Of a DNA stretch of 64,000 nt, positions 1 to 30,400 are shown one piece after another (the first letter of the stretch is position 1; the number at the start of each line of letters is the position of its first letter). The stretch covers positions 5,629,969 to 5,693,968 of the forward strand of contig JACSVZ010000024.1 in the NCBI GenBank assembly GCA_014706295.1. The letters run 5' to 3'. Position numbers and translations under genes: made by a program. This DNA is from Lycocorax pyrrhopterus obiensis. Taxonomy: Eukaryota > Chordata > Aves > Passeriformes > Paradisaeidae. The notes under the pieces are model-generated. The model saw only the letters and a program-made list of their open reading frames with translations. It was not told the origin of the DNA and ran no database searches.

Positions 1-2342
1 CATGAACAGCTTCTCTGCTGCTCCAAGCTCTTATCAGAGCTCTCTCAGTGGATAAAACCGGGGATTTCTGGCCTGGAGAAGAGATTCTGCCTGGAATCAG
101 CATCTCTGGCTCCCAGCTCCCCATTCTCGTGTGCTGGGGAGGCTGAGAATGCTTCCCCTCCTTTCCCTCCCCTCTCCTTTGGGCTGTACTGAGGTTCTAA
201 CGCAGAACAAGGAATTGGGGTGCTCAGCTGTCCCCACTCCCCAGGCTCCCTGAGCTGGATTTCTGCTCACAGCAATGAAAACCAGGTCTGGGATGCAGGA
301 TGAGAGCAGGCCTGCCCACAGATTTCTGGGGGTTTGTGCCCTGAAGCAACAACGGGGCAGCTCAATGGGGTCTCTGGGGATGCTGGACCCCCCCATGCTG
401 CTCTCAGCCCCCCCAAATTCGGCAGGGACTGAACCACGAGGAGCTGGAGCTCGGCTCCACGTGGCTGCGAGTTCCCCCATTGCGGTTGTTCCAGCTCAGA
501 GGAGCCACTCGGTATTTTTGGCACACGTGGGCTCTGCTGGGTGCCGGGGGCTCGGCTCCCTCCCGGAGCCCTGGCGGCACCTCCCAGGCTGTGCCCGGGG
601 GCGGTGACGCCTCGGTGCTGGCGGTGGCCGCGTTCCCTGAGCAGGTGCTGGCACGGAGGGCGGCTGTTTTGGGAGTGGAGGGGGAAGCGTCTCCCGGTAT
701 CTGGGGCAGGCTCCAGCCTCGCTGCTTCTCCCGGGGAGAGAAGGACGAGAGTTTCACCGGGAGGTTTGTGGCTGCAGAGTCACTGGAGAGGGGGATGAGC
801 GGCACAGGGGGGGTCCATGTTTTGGGATGGACGTCCCAGGGATGCTGGAAGGTGCTGGGCAGTGGGAGGAAGCCTCGTCCCAGGCTGGAGATGCCCCTGG
901 CTGACCAGAGGGAAAATCGTGTCCCACAGCCACTGGGCAGAGACCTCTGATCTGCTGCCCTTGTGACCATGACCTGGTTTCCTCCCCGCTGCCCCGAGGT
1001 GGAAGGGCTGTCCTGTGAGCTGGGCACAGCCAGTAATGGGAAACAGGGAATCGTTTCCCACTGCATCCCTCATTCCCTTATCAGCTCCCGCAGCAGATGG
1101 GGCAGCAAACCCACAGGGACAGTCCCTGCCTGGCTGAGCGTGCCCTGGGCACCCAACCAAGCTGGTGAGGAACTGAACCATCAATATTTCCACTGCGGAG
1201 GAGAAGACTGAAGTCCAAAGATTAATTCAGTGCCGATCACCTTGGGAGGTCAGGACAAAGCTGCTGGTTGATCTTTAATTTTCCCCTTTCTTTCTTGCAC
1301 CACCTCCCCGGTTTTGTGCCTTTCCCACAAAACCCTCCTTCCTATTTATCCCAGCCTTTGATGAATCACCTCAGGAACATAAACATTGCCAGCAGGAATT
1401 GCCCACCACTGCCTGGCTGGCTGACCCCTCCCTGCCCTCGCAGCATTTAATGTTCTAATTAAAAATCAGGAGGCAAAGCTGGCCTTCGGGAAGGGGCTGT
1501 AGAGGGGCTTGTCCGGGCGGTGTGGGCAGCTTTTGGAGCGGCAACTCCCGTGGCACGGAGCTGCTCGTCCCCTGCCAGCCCTGGTGGAGCAGGGACTGGA
1601 GCCGGGAGAGGCCGAGGTGCACCCGGGGAGGGCACGGGAAGGTGCCGGCAGTGTGAGCAACCTCCTCGTGACTTGCCCCAGAGCCAGGAGTGGCCGTAGG
1701 GAGGGCGGCGGGGGGTTGCCACCCACCCCAGGCTGCGTGGGCGATGGCATGTGGGTGCTCGCCCTGAGTTTGGGCAGCGGCCGGACCCAGCCCGTGACCT
1801 CGGGCGCTTTGCTCCAGCCTTGGTAGTCCTGTCCTAGCCTCGGCCGGGCTCGGTGGGGTGTCCCCCTCCCCAAAAACCCACGAAGGGGGTTGTAGCCGCG
1901 GTTGCTGGAGCTGGGGACAGCCAGAAGTGGCGGCGGCTCGGTGGAGAGCGCCAAACTCCAGCGAGGTGCGAGCACGGCTGGAGGCGAGCTCCCTGCCCTG
2001 CCATCCCGGCGCTCAGCGGTGTTTGGCCACCGGGGCGTCTCCCTTGAGCCCGCTCAGCCTCTCTGTATCACCCAGGCATCCCCGCCGGAGGGATGGGGCT
2101 GGGAGGGTGCTGTGGGATCCGCCGGGTGATCCCTGCAGGCCCCTCCTCTCTGCCCGTACCATTGGCTCCGGCACGGCCGCCTGCGAGCGCTGAGCTCCGC
2201 CGGGGCCGGAGGAGGGATGGGAGCCGGCGGCTGAGAGCCGTCGTCTGCCGGGGCCGCCCGGGCCACGCCGGAGCCCGCTCGGCTCGGCCATGTAGCACCG
2301 CGGTGCCCTCCACCCGGCCGCGGTGGAGGCGAGAGCGGCCTC
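1..2342. other. 5' flank of NHSL3, GC-rich towards the gene
   Basis: I find no supported coding exon here. The open frames are short, overlap on both strands and look like no family I know. From about 1500 the DNA becomes CpG-rich and leads into the first coding exon at 2343, as expected for a promoter and 5'UTR. No CR1 or tandem repeat stands out. Confidence 0.5.
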
Positions 2343-16861
<14,519 letters not shown>

Positions 16862-17800
16862 AGGACGACGCTGCAGGACTGGAACCCCCACGGACAGGAA
16901 TCCAAATCTCTCAGGGACCTGGGCAGGTCAACGGACGAGTGTGGAACTGGCAACTAACTTAATACAGGAAGCAAACAGCCTTAGCCTCCACGGCCTTGAT
17001 GATATTTATGCAAAAATGGTGTTGGTTTCACTTTCCTAAGTACTACAGCTTTATTTTGCTTTTTTTTACTGGACTCGAGACCCATGCCCGGAGCCAGCAC
17101 CTCCTCCCTGCCGAGCTGATGCTTGGTCTGGGCGTGTGGAGCCGAGCAGCCACGCCCAGAGGAGTTTGGGGGGCCGAAGACACCGGAGCTGGGGCCACCG
17201 CTCCTGGCCGGACAGGCCCGAGAGGACTGGAAGCACTTTGGACAAGGGAATGCGAAGGCTTTGGCCACGACAGCGCCTGGGAGGATGCAAACAGGAGCAG
17301 GAGGGGATGGAGGTGCTGGTTGGGAGGGACCAGGGTTTGGCTCTTGATGGAAAGGCAGAAGGGGCTCATGGCCAGCACCGGCTCCAGCCACTCGCCACTG
17401 CCCGGCCATCCCGCAGGAGGAAGGGCCCGGCTGCCCCTCGAGCTGGCCCTGGGCTCTAGGGTAGAGCCTCGACTCTGTTTCTGTAAACTCGGGTCACATT
17501 TTGATTTCTTTGATTGTAAAAAAAACCAACCAAACAAAAGAAAACTAAAACCAAACGAAACAACAAACCCAACCAAACCAAACCAAACCAAAAGCAACCG
17601 ACCCTCTGCCGCCGAGTAGCTGCTCAGAGCTCTGTACCTGGCTGGTAAAAATGATGACCGAAGCTTGCTGCCTCCTGTTCTTCCTGGTTTATGCTTGCAG
17701 GTTCCTTCTGGGTGGTGCCGAGCTCCAGGGACCCTCCCTGGGCTGGCTCCCAGCACCACTGCCCAGTAAAACTCCGGAGCAGGGCTGGCTGCCAGCTCCC
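16862..17800 (+). other. NHSL3: NHSL3 3'UTR
   Basis: This follows the TGA at 16859-16861. It contains a T tract near 17063 and an A-rich, CCAAA-repetitive stretch at 17519-17592. I see no AATAAA; an AGTAAA variant at 17765-17770 is the best candidate signal. The end is therefore approximate. It faces the YARS1 3'UTR tail-to-tail. Confidence 0.45.
17519..17592 (+). repeat. A-rich low-complexity tract
   Basis: Runs of A are followed by repeated AAACC units, probably a degenerate simple repeat in the NHSL3 3'UTR. It could also mislead oligo-dT priming into calling a false 3' end. Confidence 0.7.
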
Positions 17801-17840
17801 CTGGACAGATGGGCACAGCCACGTGAAGTCAGCTCGACAT

Positions 17841-17846
17841 TTTATT
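17841..17846 (-). terminator. YARS1: YARS1 poly(A) signal
   Basis: AATAAA on the minus strand lies 550 bases past the TAA stop. This gives a 3'UTR of about 18395 down to about 17820, ending tail-to-tail with NHSL3. Confidence 0.75.
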
Positions 17847-18395
17847 GGGTTGATGACAGACAGATGGTTCCCGAGTCAGTGTTTAAGGCCCACACCCCCC
17901 ACGGGCTCGGGACAGACCCACGGGTGCTGCCTGGGCTCCTGGCCAAAGAGCAGCACCAGTGGCCACAGCCCCGGGTGGGCTGGGGGAGGAGCAGAGGCCG
18001 GGGCCGGCCGGGCTGTCCCCAGCTCTGGTAGCAGCAACACAAGGTTGGAGAAGCAGCTTTTCCCTTCTGCCCTCACCACAGCACCCACACGTGCCATCCC
18101 GGTGGGCAGGGAGTCCAGTCCATGGCACAACTGGGAGCGAGCCGTGGCCCCAAGGCCACCGGGGGATGAGTCACATGGGTCCCTTGGGTGTGGTGGCACC
18201 TCCGGTCCCCAGCGCTGGCACAGCCGAGGCCCAGGGGGATGCTGGAGGCAGCTCCCCAGGGTGAGAGGCTGCAAGTTCAGTCCCAGAGCCCCCAGGGCCG
18301 AGCCCCCGACTCGGGGCACGGGGGGAGATGACTGGGAGGAGCCTGGCTGAGGTGCAGGAGTCAGGCAGGAGGCACCAGAGCAGCCCTGGCACTTG

Positions 18396-22455
<4,060 letters not shown>

Positions 22456-22463
22456 AGCGGCGG

Positions 22464-22588
22464 CTGCAGGGCAGGACACAGCGTTACCGGAGCCTCCGCT
22501 CCCCGAGACCCTCCCGAGACCCTCCCGGGACCCCCAAAACCCCCCCGGTTTCCCCCGCCCGGTCCCACCGACCTGCCCCGGGTTGCAT
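22464..22588 (-). other. YARS1: YARS1 5' exon and 109-nt mini-intron with upstream in-frame ATG
   Basis: On the minus strand a donor (GGGGCAG/GTCGGT at 22573/22572) and an acceptor (CCCTGCAG at 22464) bound a 109-base intron just before the start codon. If spliced, an ATG at 22588 joins in frame and would add MQPGAAAA to the N-terminus. Its context is weak (C at -3, C at +4), while the ATG at 22455 has G at -3 and G at +4, so the downstream start probably dominates. Confidence 0.5.
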
Positions 22589-23080
22589 CAGCCCCGCTCG
22601 GCGCTCGACTGCCGCGCCTGGGCCTGCCGAGAGCCGAGCTGCCGCCGGGGATGCGCGGGCGGGGAGGGGTCGCGCTCCGCCAATCAGAGAGCGCCTCTCG
22701 CGGCGGGGACCCGCGCTCGGCCAATCAGAGAGCGCTTCGCGCGCGTGGGGGCGTGGCCTCGGCGCCGTTAAGATGGCGGCGGGTGAGCGCCCTTCCCGGC
22801 CGGGCCGCGGCCGCTGCTTTGTCTCAGCGAAACTTAATTTTTCCTCGTTTATTTGGGGGTTTTCACCCCTTTTTTTCCGGGACTCGGGGCGAGGTCCCCG
22901 TGTTCGGGCGGGGCGGGAGGAGGAGCCGGGGGCGGGGCGGGTTTGACCCCGCCTTGGGGCGGTGCCGTTGCGGCGCCGGTTGGGCGGTGCCCGCTGAGGG
23001 ACGGGCGGGTCCCTGACGGAGAGAGGCGAGGGCGGTGTTCGCTTCTGGGCCCTCCCGCCTCCTGAGGTTTTTATCTGGCG
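22570..23080. promoter_or_regulatory. Bidirectional CpG-island promoter of YARS1 and S100PBP
   Basis: The two genes diverge here with first exons less than 200 bases apart. The interval is CG-dense. It holds two CCAAT boxes, at 22680-22684 and 22721-22725, inside a roughly 41-base tandem duplication, and AAGATGGCGGC at 22770-22780, the classic YY1 initiator. There is no TATA box. Confidence 0.85.
22750..22782 (+). other. S100PBP: Non-coding first exon of S100PBP
   Basis: The YY1-type start ends at a GTGAGC donor at 22783. Its own ATG (22772) would read MAAGWS then stop after splicing to the acceptor TTTTGCTGGCAG at 24336, so it is a six-codon upstream ORF rather than the protein start. Confidence 0.55.
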
Positions 23081-24336
23081 AGGGAAAGGCTCCGGGGTGA
23101 TTTTTATTGCAGGTTTTTAATGCCTAAAGGGGCTCCGAGAGAGCTGGAAAGGGGCTTTGGACACGGGCGTGGAGGGCAGGGTTAGATGGGATATTGGGGA
23201 AAAAATTTCCTCCCTGTGAGGGTGGGGAGGCCCTGGCACGGGGTGCCCAGAGAAGCTGTGGCTGCTCCATCCTTGGAAGTGTCCCAGGCCAGGTTGGACG
23301 GGGCTTGGACCAACCTGGGATAGTGGAAGGTGTCCCTTTCCTGCCACGGGTGGCACTGGATGAGCTTTAGGGTCCCTCCAACCCAAATCATTTGGGGATT
23401 CCATGGTTAGGAGCTGAGTTATCAGACTACCACAGTCCATGGGACTAAATCCACACGTGTACGCACACAGCTGATTCCTGAGGTGGTTTTTTTTTTTCCA
23501 ACAGCACAATTCTGAAGGTGTCCGTTTTCATTATTTAGGCAGAATGACAAGAGGAAGCAGCAGAAGTGCCCAGGTTTCATTCCTGGAGTGTGTGACCCTC
23601 CCTTTTTTTAAACAGTAGCCCAAGCAACGGGAAAGACAAAAGACATTCCTTTAAATCCTTGGTCAAAGAGGACAGGAAATACCTTTCCTTAATCCAAACT
23701 CTCCTGCTGGGTGAGAGTCAAGTGCAGGGCTTTCAGGTCCAAAGATTCCTTTTGGGATGAGTCCTCACTCCGGGGAAAAGAGGGTTTGTTTGTGAATACT
23801 TGGAAACTATTGAATTTTACAGGAAGGTTCTTTATCTGGTGATCTTGGATGATAATGAGCATTTTGTGTGAGTGTCTCAGTGACTAATTCCCTGCTCCGT
23901 GTGCCCTCTACTCCCTGGCAGGGTTCCTCTTCCTTTGCTCAGTTTTTCCCAAACCCAAAAAAAGGGTTTTTAATGTGTTTGTTTATCTCTGAAGGGCGGA
24001 GGTGGGCGATGAGACACTTGGAGGTTTTATTTAATGCCTCAAGCATGTTCTGCAGTTTAAGGCTCTAATTTGGGACTCGTGGGGTCTGCTGTGAGGGATT
24101 GGCAGCAGTTTTGGAGGAGAGGGCACAGCCTGTGGGGGCTTCCAATCTCTGGGGTTTCCACTGGCGCTGCTTGGGGGAGCGCTCGGGGATGAAGGATTGG
24201 TTGGGAGCTAAAACAGTCAAGAACAGACACCAAACTGTGGTGTCTCAGCGAGTGTTTTTGCCTTCCCTGTTAAATTCCAGCATCTTTGGGATGCAGCTGA
24301 GTTCCTTTTACTGAGGATGTCCCTTTTGCTGGCAGG
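22783..24336 (+). other. S100PBP: S100PBP intron 1
   Basis: A CpG-rich start gives way to AT-rich unique sequence with a CR1 fragment at 23157-23405. No coding exon is seen. Confidence 0.6.
23157..23405 (+). mobile_element. CR1 LINE 3' fragment
   Basis: Reads TTTCCTCCCTGTGAGGGTGG, then CCCAGAGAAGCTGTGGCTGC, then CTGGGATAGTGGAAGGTGTC and CCTCCAACCCAAATCATTTG, the sense-strand CR1 3' end. It is about 250 bases long and truncated at 5'. Confidence 0.88.
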
Positions 24337-24455
24337 TTGGAGCTGACTCCTGCTGATTCCTCCTCTGGAAGGGCTGATCAAAGGCCACCAGCAGCAGATG
24401 AGCCTCAGCTCAGGCCTCTAGAGCCAGAAGCAGAGATCCAGGAAGCCCCAGCGAC

Positions 24456-27400
24456 ATGGGAGACAGTTCCCCTCCTTCCCCTGGGCTCTGCCTGTGCCAG
24501 GAGTTTAAACAGGACCCAGTTCCCAGGGCCAAGAGGTTGTCGGATTCCGCAGTGCAGGTTCAGGCCCTGCAGTCAGCTAAGAAAGCTTGTGTGCTGAGCC
24601 ATGGCTGCAGCACCCCAGATCCAGCAGGGAATCCTCTGTTCCCTTCCCCAGGTTCTGGCTGCTCCCTTTTCCTGGATGAGAGTGGCCACGATGAGCTGGC
24701 TGCCAGTTTTTCGGTGTCGAAGTACAACGACGTGGCCATTTCCCTGGACATCAGCAGGTGTTTCGACGACAGTGAGCTGGATGACTCCCTGCTGGAGCTG
24801 TCAGGCAGCGAGAAAGGGAATTCTCCCTTCGATTACACCGAGGAAGAGATCCAGGAAATCTTGGCTGATGATTCCACGGATGCTGAGCAGCAGCACCTCG
24901 CTGGTGAAAGCCACCTGAGCCAAAATGCAAGCGGAGAGAGCGACAAGGCCGAGAGCAGCAGCTGCACTGCGGGGACGTCGGTCAGTGAAGCGGCCTCAGA
25001 GGTCACAGAGGAACCAAAGGAACCCCAGGAGCATCCCTCAGGCAGTTCTGGGTGTGATCCTGGCTTTCTGAGTGGAAGTGCTGCTCTGGATGGGGCCCAG
25101 CTGCAGCAGGAGCTGGACCTGGACCTGCAGGAGCTCCTGAGCCTGAGCCCGTTCGCCGTCGCCTGCTCCGATGAGGCTCTGGAGGACAATTACCCGGGAG
25201 AGGTGGAAACTTTGGAAGCAATGATAGATGACTGCTTGAATTCTACAGCTGCTGGGAGCTGCATTCCCAAAGGATCCTTGGAAGGGGTGATGCCTAAAGG
25301 CCAGCAAAGCCTGGCTCAGGATTGTTCAGGAAGATCCATGCCCTCGTCCGACCTTCCCAGTGGCCTGAGCACGGGGGATGAGAGTCCAGCATCTGTGCTG
25401 CCATCAGACAAAGAACTTCCCAAAGCAGCAACGAGCTGCTCCTCAAGGAAATCAGGCTCTCCAGAGGGTGCTGAAGGGGAATCCACAGGAGCTGAGCAGC
25501 CATCAGGCAGCACTAAAGTAAACTCCCATCTTAATTCTTGTAACTTGAATGATTTTAGTCCCATCCCTTTGGATTTGTGCTTGTGGCCATGCCCATGTGC
25601 CCACAAGTGTTGTGCTTGTACAGGGGAGGCTTTTCAAGTGGAGGAAAATATGATTTTTATGTAACTGCCTAAGCAAAACTTACATGGAAAAGTTTAATTG
25701 CACATTAATCCCCTTTTCTTTTCCCTTCCCTTCCCAGTTAAGTGACACAGCTCTAGGCCAGACTGGGCAGGAAGAGACAACCAGCGGGAAGAAAAGTGGC
25801 AAAGTAATTCCTGTCCCACAGAAGGAGGAAGAAAGGTAATTTCTTAGGAAACCTGCACTCTGACAAACATCCCAGCTGTTTCCTCCACCACTTTGCTGGT
25901 CGTGTGTTGCTGGGTTTATTTCCATTTTTAAATTAAGTTGCACTGAAATAGTGAGGAAACAACGAATATCCCTGTAAGATACTGGAAGAGGGGGAAAGAA
26001 TATGGAGGAGTGGGAAAGGAGGTGGGTCAGGCAGGAGAGGGGATGTTTGTGCCGCGCTCCTCCCGGAGCGGTTCCCTGCAGGTGGCAGCAGCAGAGCGGA
26101 TCGGGATGTTGCTCCTTCTCTTCCCCGCTCCTGGAGGCGGCACATCGGGGGTTTCCTCCCCGCGTTCTGGGCTTTGCTGTTCGCAGCGTGGCCTTGAGTG
26201 GTGTGAAAAAGCCGCTTTTGAGAGCTCCCTGCGGGTTGCTGGCGTGGTCAGCGGGGCAGTGAGCGGCTGGGTGGCTCAGCTGCTTTGCTCTCGGTGTGTT
26301 TGATCTTCGTGGCTTTACTCAAATCAACACTTTTTATTTTTTCAGTCCCTGAACGGTGCTACAAGAATGTCGTGTCTGCCGTAGTTCTTCAGGGCTCTTT
26401 GTCCTCTCTGTCAATTGTAACCTAGTTTGACAAATAATCTATAAAAAAATATTCACACTCTTTGTTATTTTCAAGGCCCAAACCACGGACCTGCATTTCA
26501 GAAGTGCAACCTGAGCCAAAGAAACGTTTCTCTCCACGCTGTGCCAATCCAAATGAGGAGAAGTGTGGCTATTACCTCAGGTAACCCCCAGGTGGGATGG
26601 GATGAGGCTGGTGGGGAGGGAAAAAATTGATATCCTGGCTGGCTGGATTTGTATTCTTTCCTTGGAGTGTGGTTGTTTTCAGAGGGGAATAAAAAGTGCC
26701 TGTGACACTTCTGTCTGCTGCCATGCACAAAATTCCTGCACAGGAATCAGCCTGGCTGCAGGGCTGGCTCAGAGGAGTTTCAGAGATCTCTGGGAAATAC
26801 TGTAAAGGGAGTTTAGTGTGGAAAATCAGGGATGCTCCCAAAGCAGGTTTGTATTCCCTGGGAAAAGCAGAGCTGAGCTCTGGCTTGTTCTGTTTGGGAT
26901 TTACTTGGTCTTGTCAGTTCACAACTATCCCAGAATCATCAAAACTGGAAAAGGCTTCAAAGATCATCGAGTTCCCACCTTATCACCAACCCAGAGCACT
27001 GAGTGCCACGTCCAGGCCTTCCTTGGACACCTCCAGAACTCCACCACCTCCCTGAAACCTGTGAACTCACACTGAGGGAATCTTGAGCTCAAGTGCCGAG
27101 ATTTGGGCTCAGACTGGGGGAATCTTGAGCTCAAGTGCCGAGATTTGGGTTTATTTTTGACACCTTCTCTGTGTTGCCTCACTGGTGTCATCCAAGAGCC
27201 ACCGACTGCGGGGGTCTGGAAAGGAAGGTGTTGCAAAGAGCAGGTTTGGATTTCAGCTCCGGGGTGGCAGCTGATGGGTAGGACTGGGATGTTCTGAGAG
27301 GCAAAATATTCTGGTAGCTTCCAGCCACAGCTCCCTGTGGTTATTTTGAGTGTTCATGGGTGCAATAATTGCCATTTCTTGCGAGGCAGAAGAAGCTGAC

Positions 27401-30400
27401 AGTTGTGTGTGTGGAGCCTGCACTTAGGCAGGCAGCAGGAGCAGCTGCATAGCCACGGGGCTGCTTCCAGAGGATGAATCCAGCATAAGTAATGCAGGGA
27501 GGGGGGGGAACGAGGCAAGGAAAGCTAAAATGGCCTGTTTTCTCTTGCTTTCAAATTAAAAATGCAAGACGTATGTTGTGAGTCACAGAAAATCAGGCAG
27601 GAGCTCTAAATGAGCGAGGCTGACGAGCAAAACCGAGCTCCCTTTTGCCGGGGAAGAACATTGTCTGTGATGCACACAATTTGATTTTCTTATTAGTGCA
27701 AACCTTTCTTATTCCAAATAGCTGGAGGCTTGGAATTCAGCCCGACAGACAGCGTGGGCTCTCCCAGTTGTCCCAGTTGTGGGCTGGCAGTGCCCTGGGT
27801 GCTGTTCCCCTGCACCTGGAGCTGCAGCAGTGTTCCTGGGTGTGTCGTTTGCATAGGAAATGCTGAGTGATCCCAAGGAATCCGTGAAGGAAAATGAGCA
27901 GGTTTCGAGCCAGCAAGGGAATTCCTTCTGGGAAGCAGTAACTAATATATTGCTGCCACAAATCTTCAGCTCTGTTTTGAGTTGCAAATCTCCTGGCATT
28001 TGTCTCAGGGTAATGTTTGCTTTGCTATCCCATCTTTTACGTAATCTGTCTGTTCTTCCTTGGATCCTGGCTCTTGCTGCTGTGCTGTCTGAGGGAATTC
28101 CAAGGTGGCTACAGCAGAGATTTTGTCTTTTCCCTTGTCTTGCACTTGCAGGAAATGCAACTTTCATATCTATAAATACAACATACATACATACATATAT
28201 ATATATATAAAACCCCCACACTTTTCAAATATATAAGTACAACTTCCCTATATTAAAAAAAACAAAACATTTTTCCAATATATAAATACAACTTCCATAT
28301 CTATAAAAACCACATTTTTCAAATATGTAAATACAACTTCCATATCTATAAAAACCACATTTTTCACATCTATGTCTTCTATATCTGCATATATCTCACC
28401 TATATTCTTATATTGGGTGATTGAGTGCTAAAAGTCACACTGAATAGTTGAAAAGAAATCCTTTTATATTCAGAATAAACTTCTCACATGGAGCCATCTC
28501 CAGTGTGTTGGGAGACAACCCCGTGGCTCTACTTGTGCTTCCTCTCATTCTGCTTTCTAGATGCTGTTAAATCCTAATATATTCGTTTATTTGCAGCTTC
28601 CCCTAAGAATTGAAATGCTGCTGAGGCTGTGCTGGAGCAGATGTAAAAATGAGCTGTGATTTGAGCATCTGCTTGGCGATGGGGGGCTGATAATCGACCA
28701 CACAAGATTTCTGCCAGCTGACCATTTGTCAGCGTTTGCACTTTGTTATTGCCCTTTCTCCTGCAGTAAATGGAATTATTTCCTTCCTGGTGAGATCCTC
28801 CTCGGCAATTCTGGGGCCGTATCAGCTACACAAATAATGAGGCTCCTAAAACTGTGTTATCTGGAGCAGAATCAAAGAATGGGTTGGGTTGGAAGGGACC
28901 TTAAAGATCGTCCTGTTCCACCCCCTGCCATGAGCAGGGAACCTTCCACTGCTCCAAGCCCCATCCAGGCACCTCTGGGAAGCTGAGCTGCCTCCTGTCT
29001 GACCTCCATCCATTTTTTTTTCCCCAACCAGGACTCCATCAGGAGCTCTCCTTGAGGCTTGGCGTGCTTGCTAGAGGTTTTGGATGCTTTTAAAAATTTT
29101 ATCAGACTTCTCACAACCTGGCAGAAACCTGATAAATTATTTCCTTGGATCTCCCTGGAATCAAAGGGAGAGGAGGAGGAAATACCTTATAAAGGGGCAC
29201 AAACCATCTGGTCCTACTGTAATAACAAAGATCAATATCTTAAAAAAACCACCAGACACCGTGTTTGAGGTGATGGAAAGGGAGAGCAGCGTCAGGGAAC
29301 ATTTGGAGAAACAGATCTGGGAAATACAAATGAACTCTTTGCTTGCAGACTCTGCCTTGAAAGACTCTGGTCTCTTGATTGATGCTGAGCTGGCTGAGGG
29401 GGGAAAAAAAACTTAATCTTGAAGCAGTTTTTACCTGCCCAACTTCATTTTGCTTGGCTGGAGAGCAGGCGGGGAAGGTGCAGGGCTGGGGCTGTGCTGA
29501 CATAAAGGAGGAATTACATTTAGTGGCTGAGCTCAGGAGGGAGATTTCATGTCAAAGCAAATGAAATCCACCTCCAAACCCTGAATTTCAAGAGGTGTGG
29601 GATGGGGTAGGAATTGATAAAGCAGATTTTTAAGTTTGTGGGGAGAAGTTGCTTGGTTCAGAGTGTGATCCTCCTGCTCCGGGGGCTTCTCTAGTGGCAA
29701 AGCTGAAATAATCAGAGCTCCTGGTTTCTAAATGAGTGGAACTTGCCTGGAAGCCTCATCTCAAATCTGTCGTTTGGTCTGAACCGTTGTGGAAGGAATG
29801 AGGATGTGCCCAAGGAGAAAGAACTCAGAATGTTTTAAGCACTATTCCATGGCAGCTCAGTTTATCCAGCCCCCTTTCCTCAGGGCAAAAGGACTCTGAG
29901 CCCTTTGAGGTAGATGGTGAGGCACTGGGATAAGTTTCTCCCAATATTTGGTGGGATTAGTCTGCCCCTGGGACTTCCCCTCTTGGAGAAGAGCTCAAAT
30001 CTTTTCCTGGAATGAGTCACGGTGAAAGTTTGTCCAACTCCTGAAAGGTGCACCCCTGGCAGGAGGAAATGTTCTGTTTTTATGACCTGTTTCACCTCTG
30101 ACTCAGAATAAGGGAGGGAACTGAGACGTAGGAAGGCTCAGAATGTGTAAAAAGGTTGTGATTTCTTCTGCACTTATTGCAGACAACAGGAACTGCTGTG
30201 TAGGGTGAGAGTTTGCCTTGGAGGACCTCCCTCCCGAACAATCTGTGGATTTCTCAAGAACTCCTCTAAAAATCCCTTCTGGAAGTGTCAATTTTTGGCC
30301 AAAGGAGTTGGGTAAACAGGAGCTGATCCTGCAGCTGATGGAGGAGACCCGGGATTGCTCGGGAGACGCCGCGTTCCCTGGGAAGGAGCTGTGATTCACA

